NCBI RefSeq assembly: GCF_004331455.1
Contig: NZ_SJJR01000005.1
Coordinates: 186,001 to 250,000 of the forward strand
From: Micromonospora zingiberis
GTDB taxonomy: Bacteria; Actinomycetota; Actinomycetes; Mycobacteriales; Micromonosporaceae
DNA length: 64,000 bases
Direction of reading: 5' to 3'
The first letter of the stretch is position 1. Each line of letters begins with the position of its first letter. This document shows positions 8,681 to 18,455 of this stretch, one piece after another. The notes under the pieces are model-generated. The model saw nothing but the letters and a program-made list of their open reading frames with translations. It did not search any database and was not told the origin of the DNA. The translations under genes were made by a program, and so were the position numbers.

Positions 8681-9865
8681 ATGCGGACCGCGGTGGTGGT
8701 CGGCGGCGGGCTGGGCGGCCTGGCGGTCTCGGGTGCGCTCGCCCGGTCCGGCTGGCAGGTCACCCTCCTGGAGCGGGCCGACCGGATCCGCCCGGAACCG
8801 ACCGCCGTCGTGCTCTGGCCGAACGGGCTCCGTGCCCTGCGCGCCCTCGACCTCGGTGCCGGCCTGGACGCGGTGGCCACCCCGCTGCCCGATGGTGGGG
8901 TGCGTCGCCCGGACGGCCACTGGCTGGTGCAGCCGCGACCGGTCCCGGTCGAGCGCCTTCCCGTCGTGGTGCACCGCGAGGACCTGCACGACGCGTTGAT
9001 CGCGGGGCTGGGCGACCGGGTCGAGCTGCGTACCGGGGTGACCGTGCGGACGGTACGCGCGGCCCCGGGTGAACGCCCGGCGGTGGGCGACGGCCGGCAC
9101 ACCTTCGAGGCCGACCTGGTGGTCGCGGCCGACGGCGCGGACAGCGTGATCCGTCGTCAGCTGGCCCCGCAGGCCAACGTGGTCAGCTCCGGATGTGCCG
9201 CATGGCGGGCGGTGATCCCCTGGTACCGGGCGCCGAGCCTGCCCGACTCGGTCAGCGGTGAGATCCTCGGCGCCGGCTACCGGTTCGGGGCCGCCTCGCT
9301 GGGCGAGCGCGGTTCCTCCGGTGCCTCCAGCCGGGGCGGCATCTACTGGATGGCCACCGCCGCCGGTGCCCCTCGACCCGAGCCGCCGCAGACGCAGCTG
9401 GCGCTGTTGCGTCGCTGGTACGCCGGCTGGCCCGCCCCGGTCGACGAACTGCTGGCCGCCACCGAGCCGGGCGACCTGGTGCAGCAGGAGATCCGTGAGC
9501 TGCGCCCGCTGCCGAAGGCGTACGGCTTCCCGGTCGGGCCAGGCGGCGTGGTGCTGCTCGGCGACGCCGCCCACGCCATGCCGCCGCACCTCGGGCAGGG
9601 AGCGTGCCTGGCCTTCGAGGACGCCGCGACGCTCGCCTCGTTGCTGCGCGAGTCGACGCTGCCCGACGCGGTGCAGGCGTACGACCGGGCACGCCGCCCC
9701 CGGGCGGCGGCCGTGGTCCGCCAGACCCGTCGGATGTCCGCCGTCCTGCAGACCCGGGGCCGGCTGGCGCTGCGCGCCCGCGACGCCGCCCTCAACACCA
9801 TCACCCCCCGCATCCTGGGCAGCGCCGCCGCCATAGCCGCCCAATGGCGCCCCCCAACCCCCTAA
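8681..9865 (+). CDS. FAD-dependent monooxygenase (PHBH-like)
   Basis: 394 residues, start ATG 8681 with GAGGGGGCGG at 8670-8679. Class A flavoprotein hydroxylase fold: N-terminal dinucleotide motif VVGGGLGGLAVSGALA, middle DG motif VVAADGADSVIR, and the FAD ribityl motif VVLLGDAAHAMPPHLGQGA. Such enzymes use NAD(P)H and O2 to hydroxylate small, often aromatic, substrates; the substrate cannot be told from the sequence. It starts 13 bp after lgt and is likely co-transcribed. No membrane segment. Confidence 0.85.
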   Translation: MRTAVVVGGGLGGLAVSGALARSGWQVTLLERADRIRPEPTAVVLWPNGLRALRALDLGAGLDAVATPLPDGGVRRPDGHWLVQPRPVPVERLPVVVHREDLHDALIAGLGDRVELRTGVTVRTVRAAPGERPAVGDGRHTFEADLVVAADGADSVIRRQLAPQANVVSSGCAAWRAVIPWYRAPSLPDSVSGEILGAGYRFGAASLGERGSSGASSRGGIYWMATAAGAPRPEPPQTQLALLRRWYAGWPAPVDELLAATEPGDLVQQEIRELRPLPKAYGFPVGPGGVVLLGDAAHAMPPHLGQGACLAFEDAATLASLLRESTLPDAVQAYDRARRPRAAAVVRQTRRMSAVLQTRGRLALRARDAALNTITPRILGSAAAIAAQWRPPTP

Positions 9866-9922
9866 CCCACCCGCACCCCCGCTTTCGCCCCGAACCGCGC
9901 TCCCACCCCCCGAACCGCGCGT

Positions 9923-9992
9923 CGATCATGCAGTTTCGGTCGGCCCAAAGCTGGCAAAACGGGGCGAAGTGGCGACCGAAACTCCATGATCG
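9923..9992. terminator. long hairpin between convergent monooxygenase and GNAT genes
   Basis: 20-nt arms (9923-9942 and 9973-9992) pair with one mismatch around a 30-nt loop. The site lies between two convergent genes, so a bidirectional transcript end is likely. Confidence 0.65.
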
Positions 9993-9993
9993 C

Positions 9994-10035
9994 GGGGAGC
10001 GGGGAGCGGGGAGCGGGGAGCGGGGAGCGGGGAGC
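9994..10035. repeat. 6 x 7-bp tandem repeat (ggggagc)
   Basis: Six exact consecutive copies of ggggagc, followed by degenerate copies. Non-coding, next to the hairpin; a probable slippage-prone microsatellite. Confidence 0.9.
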
Positions 10036-10063
10036 GAGGAGCGGGGGAGGGGGGAGTGCGGGG

Positions 10064-10909
10064 TTAGGGGTGGAGGGTGGGGGGTTCGGCTATGCAGGCG
10101 GTGCCGATGCGGCGGAAGCCGGTGCGGAGGTAGACGCGGGCGATCTCGTCGCTGCCGGCGGAGAGGAAGACGATCTCGACGCCGTCGGCCAGCAGGGCGC
10201 GGGCCAGGGTGGCGGTGACGGCGGCGGCCAGGCCCCGGCGTCGGGCGCTGGGCAGGGTGGCCACCCCGGCGATCTCGGCGACGTCGCCGACCCGCATGGC
10301 CATGCCGCTGGCCACCGCACCCTCGTCGGGTGTCTCGGCGAGCGCGGCGAGCCGGCTACCGTCGGCGATGGCGGCCTGCTCGTCGTCCAGCGCCGCGACG
10401 TCCAGCCCGCGCAGGGCGGCGTCGCGCTGGGTCGGGCCGGCCTCGCCCCGGCCGGTGCCGGGGGCGGCGAACCCGATCGCCGCGACCGCCCGCCGGGCGG
10501 CCACGTCGGCGGCGGTGGTCGGCGCCGAGGCGGTCAGCAGCCGTACCGGTACGTCGGTGAAGGCGGTCGGTTCGGCCAGCGCGGTCGGGTCGAGCACCAG
10601 CAGCGGTGCCTCCAGCACGGCGAGTCCGGCCGAGCGAGCCACCGCGAGTAGTTCCGGGTTGACCTCGTGCACCCATTCCAGGGCCTCGGGCAGGCCGAGT
10701 TCCCGTTGCCGGGCCCGGACCGCGGTCAGGTCCGCCAGTGACGGCGGCCGGTCGGCGTCGCGACGGGGCCGGGCGTAGAACGGCCATCCGTTGCCTTTCC
10801 GTACGAACAGCACGCAACTGCCGTGCTCCTCCGCGCGAGCGGCGTCTCGCGGCACCGCGTCGTAGAACCGTTCCAGACGGTCCAGCAGGTCAGCGTGGTG
10901 TGCATCCAC
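10064..10909 (-). CDS. GNAT-family N-acetyltransferase
   Basis: 281 residues. The acetyl-CoA motif A is VATLPSARRRGLAAAVTATLARAL near residue 210-235, followed by VEIVFLSAGSDEIARVYLRTGFRRIG, the usual GNAT motif B. The N-terminal half lacks strong motifs and may be a degenerate second GNAT lobe. The acceptor substrate is unknown. GTG 10909 is 6 nt after a TAGTCT box on this strand, implying a leaderless message. Divergent from gltB, with 148 bp between the starts. Confidence 0.8.
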   Translation of the reverse strand: MDAHHADLLDRLERFYDAVPRDAARAEEHGSCVLFVRKGNGWPFYARPRRDADRPPSLADLTAVRARQRELGLPEALEWVHEVNPELLAVARSAGLAVLEAPLLVLDPTALAEPTAFTDVPVRLLTASAPTTAADVAARRAVAAIGFAAPGTGRGEAGPTQRDAALRGLDVAALDDEQAAIADGSRLAALAETPDEGAVASGMAMRVGDVAEIAGVATLPSARRRGLAAAVTATLARALLADGVEIVFLSAGSDEIARVYLRTGFRRIGTACIAEPPTLHP

Positions 10910-10915
10910 CGGGCG

Positions 10916-10921
10916 AGACTA
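10916..10921 (-). promoter_or_regulatory. -10 box for the GNAT gene, leaderless arrangement
   Basis: TAGTCT on the minus strand, 6 nt before GTG 10909. No clear -35. Confidence 0.4.
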
Positions 10922-11031
10922 CCTGTCCCAGAGTCTGGACGGTGTGATCAATCTGCACTGGCCTTGCGCGCCTAGCCCTAACGTAGACTCAATAGTCCGT
11001 GTATAGGGCCGACGTCGTCCCGACCATGATC

Positions 11032-11037
11032 TACCCT
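11032..11037 (+). promoter_or_regulatory. probable gltB -10 box
   Basis: TACCCT, about 20 bp ahead of GTG 11058, leaving room for the AGGAGG ribosome site at 11048-11053 in a short leader. Confidence 0.3.
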
Positions 11038-11057
11038 GAGTGACGACAGGAGGCCCG

Positions 11058-14000
11058 GTGGCCTTTGCGTACCCACACCGCCCCCAACCGGCGCCGCGAC
11101 ACGGCCAGGTGACGTCCCCCGCCGGCCTCTACGACGCCGCCCACGAGCACGACGCCTGCGGCGTGGCCTTCGTGGCCGACCTGCACGGACGTCGCTCCCA
11201 CACGGTGGTCGCCAACGGTCTCGGCGCGCTGTGCCGGCTGGACCACCGGGGCGCCCGGGGTGCGGAACCGAACACCGGCGACGGCGCCGGCATCATGATC
11301 CAGGTGCCGGACGGGTTCCTGCGCGCGGTGGTGGACTTCCCGCTGCCCCCGGCCGGCGAGTACGCCACCGGCCTGGTCTTCCTGCCCGACGACGACGCCG
11401 GTGAGGCCCGTGCCCGCCAGGTCGTCGAGAAGTACGCCCTGGTCGAGGGGGCCGAGCTGCTCGGCTGGCGGGACGTGCCGGTCGACGCGGCCGACCTCGG
11501 CGAGACGGCCCTGGCGGCGATGCCCCGGGTGCGGCAGCTCTTCCTCGCCGCCCGCCGGCTCACCGACACCGCCGCCGGCCCGGCCGGTTCCCCGCTGCGC
11601 GGCATCGAGCTGGAACGGGTCGCCTTCTGCGTACGCAAGCAGGCCGAGCGGGAGTCCGCCGAGCGCGGTGTGCCGGCGTACTTCCCGTCGCTGTCCGGGC
11701 GGACCCTGGTCTACAAGGGGATGCTCACCCCGGACCAGCTGCCCGCGTTCTACCCGGACCTGACCGACGAGCGGGTGGACAGCGCCATCGCCCTGGTGCA
11801 CTCGCGGTTCTCCACGAACACCTTCCCGTCCTGGCCGCTGGCGCACCCGTACCGGTTCATCGCCCACAACGGCGAGATCAACACGATTCGCGGCAACCGG
11901 AACTGGATGCAGGCCCGCGAGGCGCTGCTGCGCACCCCGGAGCTGTCCGGCAACATCCGCCGGGTCTTCCCGGTCTGCACTCCGGCCGCCTCCGACTCGG
12001 CCAACTTCGACGAGGTCCTGGAGTTGCTGCACCTGGCCGGGCGGAGCCTGCCGCACGCGGTGCTGATGATGATCCCCGAAGCGTGGGAGAACGACCCGGA
12101 CATGGCCGCCGACAAGCGCGCCTTCTACCGGTTCCACGCCAGCCTGATGGAGCCGTGGGACGGCCCGGCCTCGGTCGCCTTCACCGACGGCGAGATCGTC
12201 GGCGCGGTGCTCGACCGCAACGGCCTGCGGCCGGGCCGTTGGTGGCAGACCGCCGACGGGCTCGTGGTGCTGGGTAGCGAGGCCGGCGTGCTCGACCTCG
12301 ACCCGTCCAGCGTGGTCGCCAAGGGCCGGCTCCAGCCCGGCAAGATGTTCCTGGTCGACACCACCGCCGGCCGGATCGTGCACGACGACGAGATCAAGAC
12401 CGAGCTGGCCGCCGCCCAGCCGTACGCCGACTGGCTGCACGCCGGGCTGATCGAGCTGGACGACCTGCCGCCCCGCGAGCACGAGGTCTACACCCACGAC
12501 TCGGTACGCCGCCGGCAGCAGACCTTCGGCTACACCGAGGAGGAGCTGAAGATCCTGCTCGCGCCGATGGCCCGCACCGGCGCGGAGCCGATCGGCTCGA
12601 TGGGCACGGACACCCCGATCGCCCCGCTCTCCACCCGGCCCCGGCTGCTCTACGACTACTTCCACCAGCTCTTCGCCCAGGTCACCAACCCGCCGCTGGA
12701 CGCCATCCGCGAGGAGCTGGTGACCAGCCTGGCGTCGACCATCGGCCCGGAGGGCAACCTGCTCGATCCCGGCCCGGCGAGCTGCCGGCAGATCGTGCTG
12801 CCCTACCCGGTGATCGACAACGAGGAACTGGCCAAGATCCTCTCCATCGACGAGGACGGTGACCTGCCCGGCTTCAAGGCCGTCCGGGTCTCCGGGCTCT
12901 ACCGGATCCGGGACGGCGGCGCCGGGATCAAGGCGCGGCTGACCGAGATCTGCCGGCACGTCTCCGAGGCGATCGAGGACGGCGTACGGATCCTGGTCCT
13001 CTCCGACCGTGACTCCAACGCCGACCTGGCCCCGATCCCGTCGCTGCTGCTCACCGCCGCGGTGCACCAGCACCTGGTCCGCGAGCAGACCCGCACCCAG
13101 GTCGCGCTGATCGTGGAGTCCGGGGACTGCCGCGAGGTGCACCACGCGGCGGTGCTGATCGGCTATGGCGCGGCGGCCGTCAACCCGTACCTGGCCTTCG
13201 AGTCGGTGGAGGACATGATCTCCACGGGCGCGCTGGTCGGCGTCGAGCCGCGGGTCGCGATCCGCAACTACGTCAAGGCGCTCGGCAAGGGCGTCCTGAA
13301 GATCATGTCCAAGATGGGCATCTCGACCGTGTCGTCGTACTGCGGCGCGCAGGTCTTCGAGGCGGTCGGGCTGCACACCCGCCTGGTCGAGCGCTACTTC
13401 CGGGGCACGCCGAGCACGATCAGCGGCGTCGGCCTCGACGGCATCCACGCCGAGGTGGCCGCGCGGCACGCCCTGGCCTGGCCGGCGCCCGGCGCGACCG
13501 CCAGCGACCGGCTGCCCGTGGGCGGCGAGTACCAGTGGCGCCGCGAGGGTGAGCTGCACCTGTTCAACCCGGAGACGGTCTTCCTGCTCCAGCACGCCAC
13601 CCGCAGCCGGCAGTACGACGTGTTCCGCGCGTACACCGCCAAGGTCGACGAGTTGGCCGCCCGGGCCGGGGCGCTGCGCGGGCTGTTCCGGTTGCGTACC
13701 GGGGAACGGCCGGCGGTGCCGATCGAGGAGGTCGAGCCGGCCAGCGAGATCGTCAAGCGGTTCGCCACCGGCGCCATGTCGTACGGGTCGATCTCCGCCG
13801 AGTCGCACGAGACCCTCGCCATCGCGATGAACCGCCTCGGCGGCAAGTCCAACACCGGTGAGGGCGGCGAGGACGTCGACCGCCTGCACGACCCGGCCCG
13901 CCGCTCGTCGGTCAAGCAGATCGCCAGCGGCCGGTTCGGGGTGACCAGCGAATACCTGGTCAACGCCGACGACCTCCAGATCAAGATGGCGCAGGGGGCC

Positions 14001-15794
14001 AAGCCCGGCGAGGGCGGTCAGCTGCCCGGCAACAAGGTGTGGCCGTGGATCGCCCGGACCCGGCACGCCACCCCCGGCGTCGGCCTGATCTCGCCGCCGC
14101 CGCACCACGACATCTACTCCATCGAGGACCTCGCCCAGCTGGTGCACGACCTCAAGTGCGTCAACCCGGCCGCCCGGGTGCACGTCAAGCTGGTCAGCGA
14201 GGTCGGCGTCGGCACCGTCGCCGCCGGGGTGGCCAAGCTCAAGGCCGACGTCATCCTGATCTCCGGCCACGACGGCGGCACCGGCGCCTCGCCACTGAAC
14301 TCGCTCAAGCACGCCGGCACCCCGTGGGAGCTGGGCCTGGCCGAGGCGCAGCAGACGCTGCTGCTGAACAAGCTGCGCGACCGGGTCACCGTGCAGGTCG
14401 ACGGCCAGCTCAAGACCGGCCGGGACGTGATCGTCGCGGCGCTGCTCGGCGCCGAGGAGTTCGGCTTCGCCACCGCCCCGCTGATCGTCTCCGGCTGCAT
14501 CATGATGCGCGTCTGTCACCTGGACACCTGTCCGGTCGGCATCGCCACCCAGAACCCGGCGCTGCGCGAGCGCTACACCGGCAAGCCGGAGTTCGTGGAG
14601 AACTTCTTCCTCTTCCTCGCCGAGGAGATCCGCGGCTACCTGGCCGAACTGGGCCTGCGCAGCATCGACGAGGCGATCGGCCGCACCGAGCTGCTCGACG
14701 TGGCACCGGCGATCGAGCACTGGAAGGCCGGCGGGCTCGACCTGCACCGGGTGCTGCACCTGCCGGAGCTGCCCGAGGGCGCGGCCCGTCGGGGCGTACG
14801 CGCCCAGGACCACGGCCTGGAGCTGGCGCTGGACAACGAGTTGATCGCACTCGCCGAGCCGGCGCTGCGCGGCGCGGACGACGACGGGCAGGTCAGCCCG
14901 GTCCGGGCCGAGGTGGTGATCCGCAACGAGCACCGCAGCGTCGGGGCGATGCTCGGCGGCGAGGTGACCCGCCGGTACGGCGGTGCCGGGCTGCCCACCG
15001 ACACCGTCGAGTTCACCCTGCGCGGCACCGCCGGGCAGTCCTTCGGCGCGTTCCTGCCGCGCGGGGTCACCCTGCGGCTGCACGGCGACGCCAACGACTA
15101 CGTCGGCAAGGGGCTCTCCGGCGGCCGGCTGGTCGTCCGGCCGCACGCGTCGGCGCCGTTCGTCGCCACCGACGCCGCCTCGGGTGGCCGCGCCGAGGAC
15201 CAGATCATCGCCGGCAACACCATCCTGTACGGCGCCACCTCCGGCGAGGTCTTCCTGCGCGGCCGGGTGGGGGAGCGGTTCGCGGTCCGCAACTCCGGCG
15301 CGGCGGCCGTCGTCGAGGGCGTCGGCGACCACGGCTGCGAGTACATGACCGGCGGCACGGTGGTGGTGCTCGGTCCGACCGGGCGTAACTTCGCCGCCGG
15401 CATGTCCGGTGGCACCGCCTTCGTCTGGAACCTGGACCGCCGCCGGGTCAACACCGAGTTGGTCGACCTCTCCGCGCCCAGCGAGCAGGAGCGGGTCCGG
15501 CTGCACGAGCTGGTGCAGCGGCACTTCGCCGAGACCGACTCGGCGGTCGCCGAGGCGCTGCTCAAGCGCTGGCCGGAGGCGGTCGAGGAGTTCACCGCCG
15601 TGGTACCCCGGGACTACCGCCGGGTCATGGAGATCATGCGGGCCGCCGAAGCCGCCGGCCAGGACGTCGACGACGCGGTGATGAGCGCCCTCGCGGTGCC
15701 CGCCGCGCAGCAACCGCAGCCGGCGCCCGCCGACGCGTCGCTGCCGGTCCCGCCCGCGCCGCGGGTGGTCGCCCAGGAGGTGGCTCGTGCCTGA
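11058..15794 (+). CDS. gltB: glutamate synthase (NADPH) large subunit
   Basis: GOGAT alpha subunit: makes two glutamates from glutamine plus 2-oxoglutarate. 1578 residues, normal size. Order: short propeptide ending at Cys34 (EHDAC, the mature N-terminal nucleophile of the class II amidotransferase), glutaminase domain to ~430, central domain, FMN barrel (~860-1230) with [13 protein letters not shown] and [11 protein letters not shown], the 3Fe-4S cysteines in [15 protein letters not shown], and the C-terminal GXGXG helix domain. Start GTG 11058 has AGGAGG at 11048-11053; an in-frame GTG lies at 11040. Overlaps gltD by 8 bp. Confidence 0.97.
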   Translation: MAFAYPHRPQPAPRHGQVTSPAGLYDAAHEHDACGVAFVADLHGRRSHTVVANGLGALCRLDHRGARGAEPNTGDGAGIMIQVPDGFLRAVVDFPLPPAGEYATGLVFLPDDDAGEARARQVVEKYALVEGAELLGWRDVPVDAADLGETALAAMPRVRQLFLAARRLTDTAAGPAGSPLRGIELERVAFCVRKQAERESAERGVPAYFPSLSGRTLVYKGMLTPDQLPAFYPDLTDERVDSAIALVHSRFSTNTFPSWPLAHPYRFIAHNGEINTIRGNRNWMQAREALLRTPELSGNIRRVFPVCTPAASDSANFDEVLELLHLAGRSLPHAVLMMIPEAWENDPDMAADKRAFYRFHASLMEPWDGPASVAFTDGEIVGAVLDRNGLRPGRWWQTADGLVVLGSEAGVLDLDPSSVVAKGRLQPGKMFLVDTTAGRIVHDDEIKTELAAAQPYADWLHAGLIELDDLPPREHEVYTHDSVRRRQQTFGYTEEELKILLAPMARTGAEPIGSMGTDTPIAPLSTRPRLLYDYFHQLFAQVTNPPLDAIREELVTSLASTIGPEGNLLDPGPASCRQIVLPYPVIDNEELAKILSIDEDGDLPGFKAVRVSGLYRIRDGGAGIKARLTEICRHVSEAIEDGVRILVLSDRDSNADLAPIPSLLLTAAVHQHLVREQTRTQVALIVESGDCREVHHAAVLIGYGAAAVNPYLAFESVEDMISTGALVGVEPRVAIRNYVKALGKGVLKIMSKMGISTVSSYCGAQVFEAVGLHTRLVERYFRGTPSTISGVGLDGIHAEVAARHALAWPAPGATASDRLPVGGEYQWRREGELHLFNPETVFLLQHATRSRQYDVFRAYTAKVDELAARAGALRGLFRLRTGERPAVPIEEVEPASEIVKRFATGAMSYGSISAESHETLAIAMNRLGGKSNTGEGGEDVDRLHDPARRSSVKQIASGRFGVTSEYLVNADDLQIKMAQGAKPGEGGQLPGNKVWPWIARTRHATPGVGLISPPPHHDIYSIEDLAQLVHDLKCVNPAARVHVKLVSEVGVGTVAAGVAKLKADVILISGHDGGTGASPLNSLKHAGTPWELGLAEAQQTLLLNKLRDRVTVQVDGQLKTGRDVIVAALLGAEEFGFATAPLIVSGCIMMRVCHLDTCPVGIATQNPALRERYTGKPEFVENFFLFLAEEIRGYLAELGLRSIDEAIGRTELLDVAPAIEHWKAGGLDLHRVLHLPELPEGAARRGVRAQDHGLELALDNELIALAEPALRGADDDGQVSPVRAEVVIRNEHRSVGAMLGGEVTRRYGGAGLPTDTVEFTLRGTAGQSFGAFLPRGVTLRLHGDANDYVGKGLSGGRLVVRPHASAPFVATDAASGGRAEDQIIAGNTILYGATSGEVFLRGRVGERFAVRNSGAAAVVEGVGDHGCEYMTGGTVVVLGPTGRNFAAGMSGGTAFVWNLDRRRVNTELVDLSAPSEQERVRLHELVQRHFAETDSAVAEALLKRWPEAVEEFTAVVPRDYRRVMEIMRAAEAAGQDVDDAVMSALAVPAAQQPQPAPADASLPVPPAPRVVAQEVARA

Positions 15795-17286
15795 CCCGAA
15801 CGGTTTCCTGCGCTACCCCCGGCAGTTGCCGGCGCGCCGGCCGGTGCCCGTGCGGATCAGCGACTGGCGGGAGGTCTACCCGCCGGCCGGCGCGGAACTG
15901 ATCCGCGAGCAGGCCACCCGCTGCATGGACTGCGGCATCCCGTTCTGTCACGACGGTTGCCCGTTGGGCAACCGCATCCCGGACTGGAACGACCTGGTCC
16001 GCACCGGCAACTGGGACGCGGCGGTGGAGTCGCTGCACGCCACCAACAACTTCCCCGAGTTCACCGGCCGACTCTGCCCGGCGCCCTGCGAGGCCGCCTG
16101 CGTACTCGGCATCGCCGGGGGTGACCCGGTGACCATCAAGCAGGTCGAGGTGGAGATCGCCGACGCGGCGGCGGCCCGAGGGCTGGTCCCCCGCCCGGTG
16201 CCGGCACCGACCGGCCGGTCGGTCGCCGTGGTCGGCTCCGGCCCGGCCGGGCTCGCCGCCGCCCAGCAACTGGTCCGCGCCGGTCACGCCGTCACCGTGT
16301 ACGAGCGTGACGACGCCATCGGCGGCCTGATGCGGTACGGCATCCCCGACTTCAAGCTGGAGAAGCGGCACATCGACGCCCGGCTGGCCCAGCTCGGCGC
16401 CGAAGGCGTGGAGTTCCGCACCGGTGTGAACGTCGGGGTCGACGTCACCGCCGAGCAGCTGCGCGAGCAGCACGACGCGGTGCTGCTGGCCTGCGGGGCG
16501 TTGCAGGGCCGTGACACCGACACCGCCGGGCGGCAGTTGCGCGGCGTACACCAGGCGATGGCGCACCTGGTGGCGGCCAACCGGGTGGTGGCCGCGGCCG
16601 GCGAGGGGCAACCCGCCCTGGCCACGCTGCCCGACGGCACGCCGATCGACGCGGCCGGCAAGCACGTGGTCATCATCGGCGGCGGCGACACCGCGGCGGA
16701 CTGCCTCGGGGTGGCCCACCGGCAGGGCGCGGCCGGCGTACACCAGCTGGACCTGTACCCGCGCCCGCCGCAGGCCCGCGACGAGGACCGCGACCCGTGG
16801 CCGACCTGGCCGTGGATCCTGCGCGAGTACGCGGCCCACGAGGAGGGCGGCGAGCGGGTCTTCGCGGTGGCGGTGCAGGAGTTCGTCGACGACGGCACCG
16901 GCGCGGTCCGCGCGGTCCGCATCGCCGAGGTGACCGTCGAGAAGCGCGACGGCCGGCGGATCCTCACCGCCGTGCCGGGCACCGAGCGGGAGCTCCCCGC
17001 CGACCTGGTGCTGCTGGCGATCGGCTTCGAGGGCACCGAGGAGCAGCCGCTGCTGGCGCAGTACGGCCTGACCCGCAACGCCCGGGGCGCCATCGATTCC
17101 CGGGCCGACTGGCAGACCGACACCGACGGTGTGTTCGTGGCCGGCGACATGCACCGGGGCGCCTCGCTGATCGTCTGGGCGATCGCCGAGGGGCGGGCCG
17201 CCGCCGCGGCGATCCACGCCTACCTCGGCGGCACCGGCACCCTGCCCGCCCCCGTCCACCCCGCCTCCCGCCCACTGACGGTGTAA
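15787..17286 (+). CDS. gltD: glutamate synthase (NADPH) small subunit
   Basis: Beta subunit that feeds NADPH electrons to GltB. 499 residues. N-terminal 4Fe-4S cysteines in [16 protein letters not shown] and [13 protein letters not shown]-binding [30 protein letters not shown]-binding [14 protein letters not shown], and a C-terminal [16 protein letters not shown] motif. Start GTG 15787 overlaps the gltB stop by 8 bp, so translation is coupled. A strong hairpin follows at 17338. Confidence 0.97.
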   Translation: MPDPNGFLRYPRQLPARRPVPVRISDWREVYPPAGAELIREQATRCMDCGIPFCHDGCPLGNRIPDWNDLVRTGNWDAAVESLHATNNFPEFTGRLCPAPCEAACVLGIAGGDPVTIKQVEVEIADAAAARGLVPRPVPAPTGRSVAVVGSGPAGLAAAQQLVRAGHAVTVYERDDAIGGLMRYGIPDFKLEKRHIDARLAQLGAEGVEFRTGVNVGVDVTAEQLREQHDAVLLACGALQGRDTDTAGRQLRGVHQAMAHLVAANRVVAAAGEGQPALATLPDGTPIDAAGKHVVIIGGGDTAADCLGVAHRQGAAGVHQLDLYPRPPQARDEDRDPWPTWPWILREYAAHEEGGERVFAVAVQEFVDDGTGAVRAVRIAEVTVEKRDGRRILTAVPGTERELPADLVLLAIGFEGTEEQPLLAQYGLTRNARGAIDSRADWQTDTDGVFVAGDMHRGASLIVWAIAEGRAAAAAIHAYLGGTGTLPAPVHPASRPLTV

Positions 17287-17335
17287 GGAAGGGCCCCCTT
17301 TTAACGCCTCGTGCAGAGCAGGGGCCCCCTGTTAA
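17287..17335. repeat. two tandem GGGGCCCC-type intergenic repeats
   Basis: Two copies of a gggccccct-(t/g)TTAAC element, ~30 bp apart. Each is partly palindromic. From memory, similar GGGGCCCC-TTAAC elements are scattered in Micromonospora intergenic DNA. Function unknown. Confidence 0.5.
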
Positions 17336-17337
17336 CA

Positions 17338-17371
17338 GCTCACGCCCGGTCGGCAGCGACCGGGCGTGAGC
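17338..17371 (+). terminator. gltBD terminator hairpin
   Basis: Perfect 15-bp stem (17338-17352 with 17357-17371) closing a GCAG tetraloop, 50 bp after the gltD stop. No U-run, as is usual in high-GC actinobacteria. Confidence 0.75.
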
Positions 17372-17390
17372 CGTTGGTGGACGTCGGCTA

Positions 17391-17419
17391 TTCACTTCAT
17401 CTGCATGTTTCGATAGCAT
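17391..17419 (+). promoter_or_regulatory. promoter of the SGNH hydrolase gene
   Basis: -35 TTCACT (17391-17396), 17-bp spacer, -10 TAGCAT (17414-17419). Predicts a leader of about 65 nt before ATG 17493. Confidence 0.5.
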
Positions 17420-17492
17420 TACCGACCAGTAACAACCCCTGGCCACGCGCGCGGTTCTCGGGCTCCACCACCACCCGATGTGGAGGTCCGCC

Positions 17493-18293
17493 ATGCCACA
17501 CCGTCCGCTGGCCCGCGCCCTGGCCGCGCTGGTCGCCCTCGCCACCGCCACCCTCGGTGCGCTGGCCGTCCCGGTCGCCGCCCAGGCCGCCGCCCCCATC
17601 CACTACGTCGCCCTCGGCGACTCGTACTCCTCCGGTGTCGGGGCCGGTCCGTACGACCTGTCCACCTGCCTGCGCAGCCAGAAGTCGTACGCCCCGCTCT
17701 GGGCCGCCGCCAACGACGTGGCCAGCTTCCGCTTTCCCGCCTGCGGCGGCGCGGTCACCGCCGACGTGCTCGACAACCAGCTCGGCCCGCTCAGCGCCAC
17801 CACCACAATGGTCACCATCACCATCGGCGGCAACGACGCCGGTTTCGCCGACGTGATGACCAGCTGCCGCTTCGGCAGCACCGCCACCTGCACCAGCGCG
17901 GTCAACCAGGCGAAGACCTTCGCCACCGGCACGCTCCCGGCCCGCCTCGACCGCACCTACGCCGCGATCCGGGACCGGGCGCCCAACGCCCGGCTGATCG
18001 TGCTCGGCTACCCGCGCCTGTTCGAGACCGGCTCGTGTGGCCTGCTGGCGATGAGCAGCTACAAGCGCACCATCCTCAACGAGGCCGCCGACGTACTGGC
18101 CGAGGTGACCGCCGACCGGGCCGCCGCGGCCGGTGCCATCTTCGCCGACACCCGACCCACCTTCGCCGGGCACGGTGTCTGCGGCGCCCAGCCGTGGATC
18201 CGCGACGTCACCGGCGTCATCGAGGCGTACCACCCGAACGCCGACGGCTACCGCTCCGGGTTCCTGCCCGCGCTCAACGCGGTGACCGGCTGA
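17493..18293 (+). CDS. secreted SGNH/GDSL hydrolase (lipase/esterase type)
   Basis: 266 residues; ATG 17493 has GGAGG about 7 nt upstream. Sec signal peptide (~30 residues ending AAQAA), then the block I serine in ALGDSYSSG (Ser44), block III ITIGGNDAG, and the C-terminal EAYHPNADGY with the catalytic His. Six cysteines could form the three disulfides typical of streptomycete extracellular lipases of this fold. Probably cleaves acyl esters outside the cell. Single gene with its own promoter and a terminator-like stem after it. Confidence 0.88.
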   Translation: MPHRPLARALAALVALATATLGALAVPVAAQAAAPIHYVALGDSYSSGVGAGPYDLSTCLRSQKSYAPLWAAANDVASFRFPACGGAVTADVLDNQLGPLSATTTMVTITIGGNDAGFADVMTSCRFGSTATCTSAVNQAKTFATGTLPARLDRTYAAIRDRAPNARLIVLGYPRLFETGSCGLLAMSSYKRTILNEAADVLAEVTADRAAAAGAIFADTRPTFAGHGVCGAQPWIRDVTGVIEAYHPNADGYRSGFLPALNAVTG

Positions 18294-18309
18294 GACGTGC
18301 CCTCGACGG

Positions 18310-18337
18310 CCGGCGGTGCGGGTCCGCGTACCGCCGG
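18310..18337 (+). terminator. hairpin after the SGNH hydrolase
   Basis: 8-bp perfect stem (ccggcggt / accgccgg) with a 12-nt loop, 16 bp after the stop codon. Confidence 0.5.
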
Positions 18338-18455
18338 TCGCGGCGCAGCGCTCCACAGTGGCGGACCTCGGGCCGACACGTCCGGGGGTGCGGACACGTG
18401 CCCGCCTCGCCGCAGTCCGTTAGGGTTTCAGCGGACCAGACGACGCTCGGCGGAG

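Noticed and set aside
11031..15713. 1560-codon open frame antisense to gltB
   Set aside because: Shadow of a high-GC gene: low-complexity Gly/Val/Asp/Gln composition and no domain, while the sense frame is a full-length glutamate synthase.
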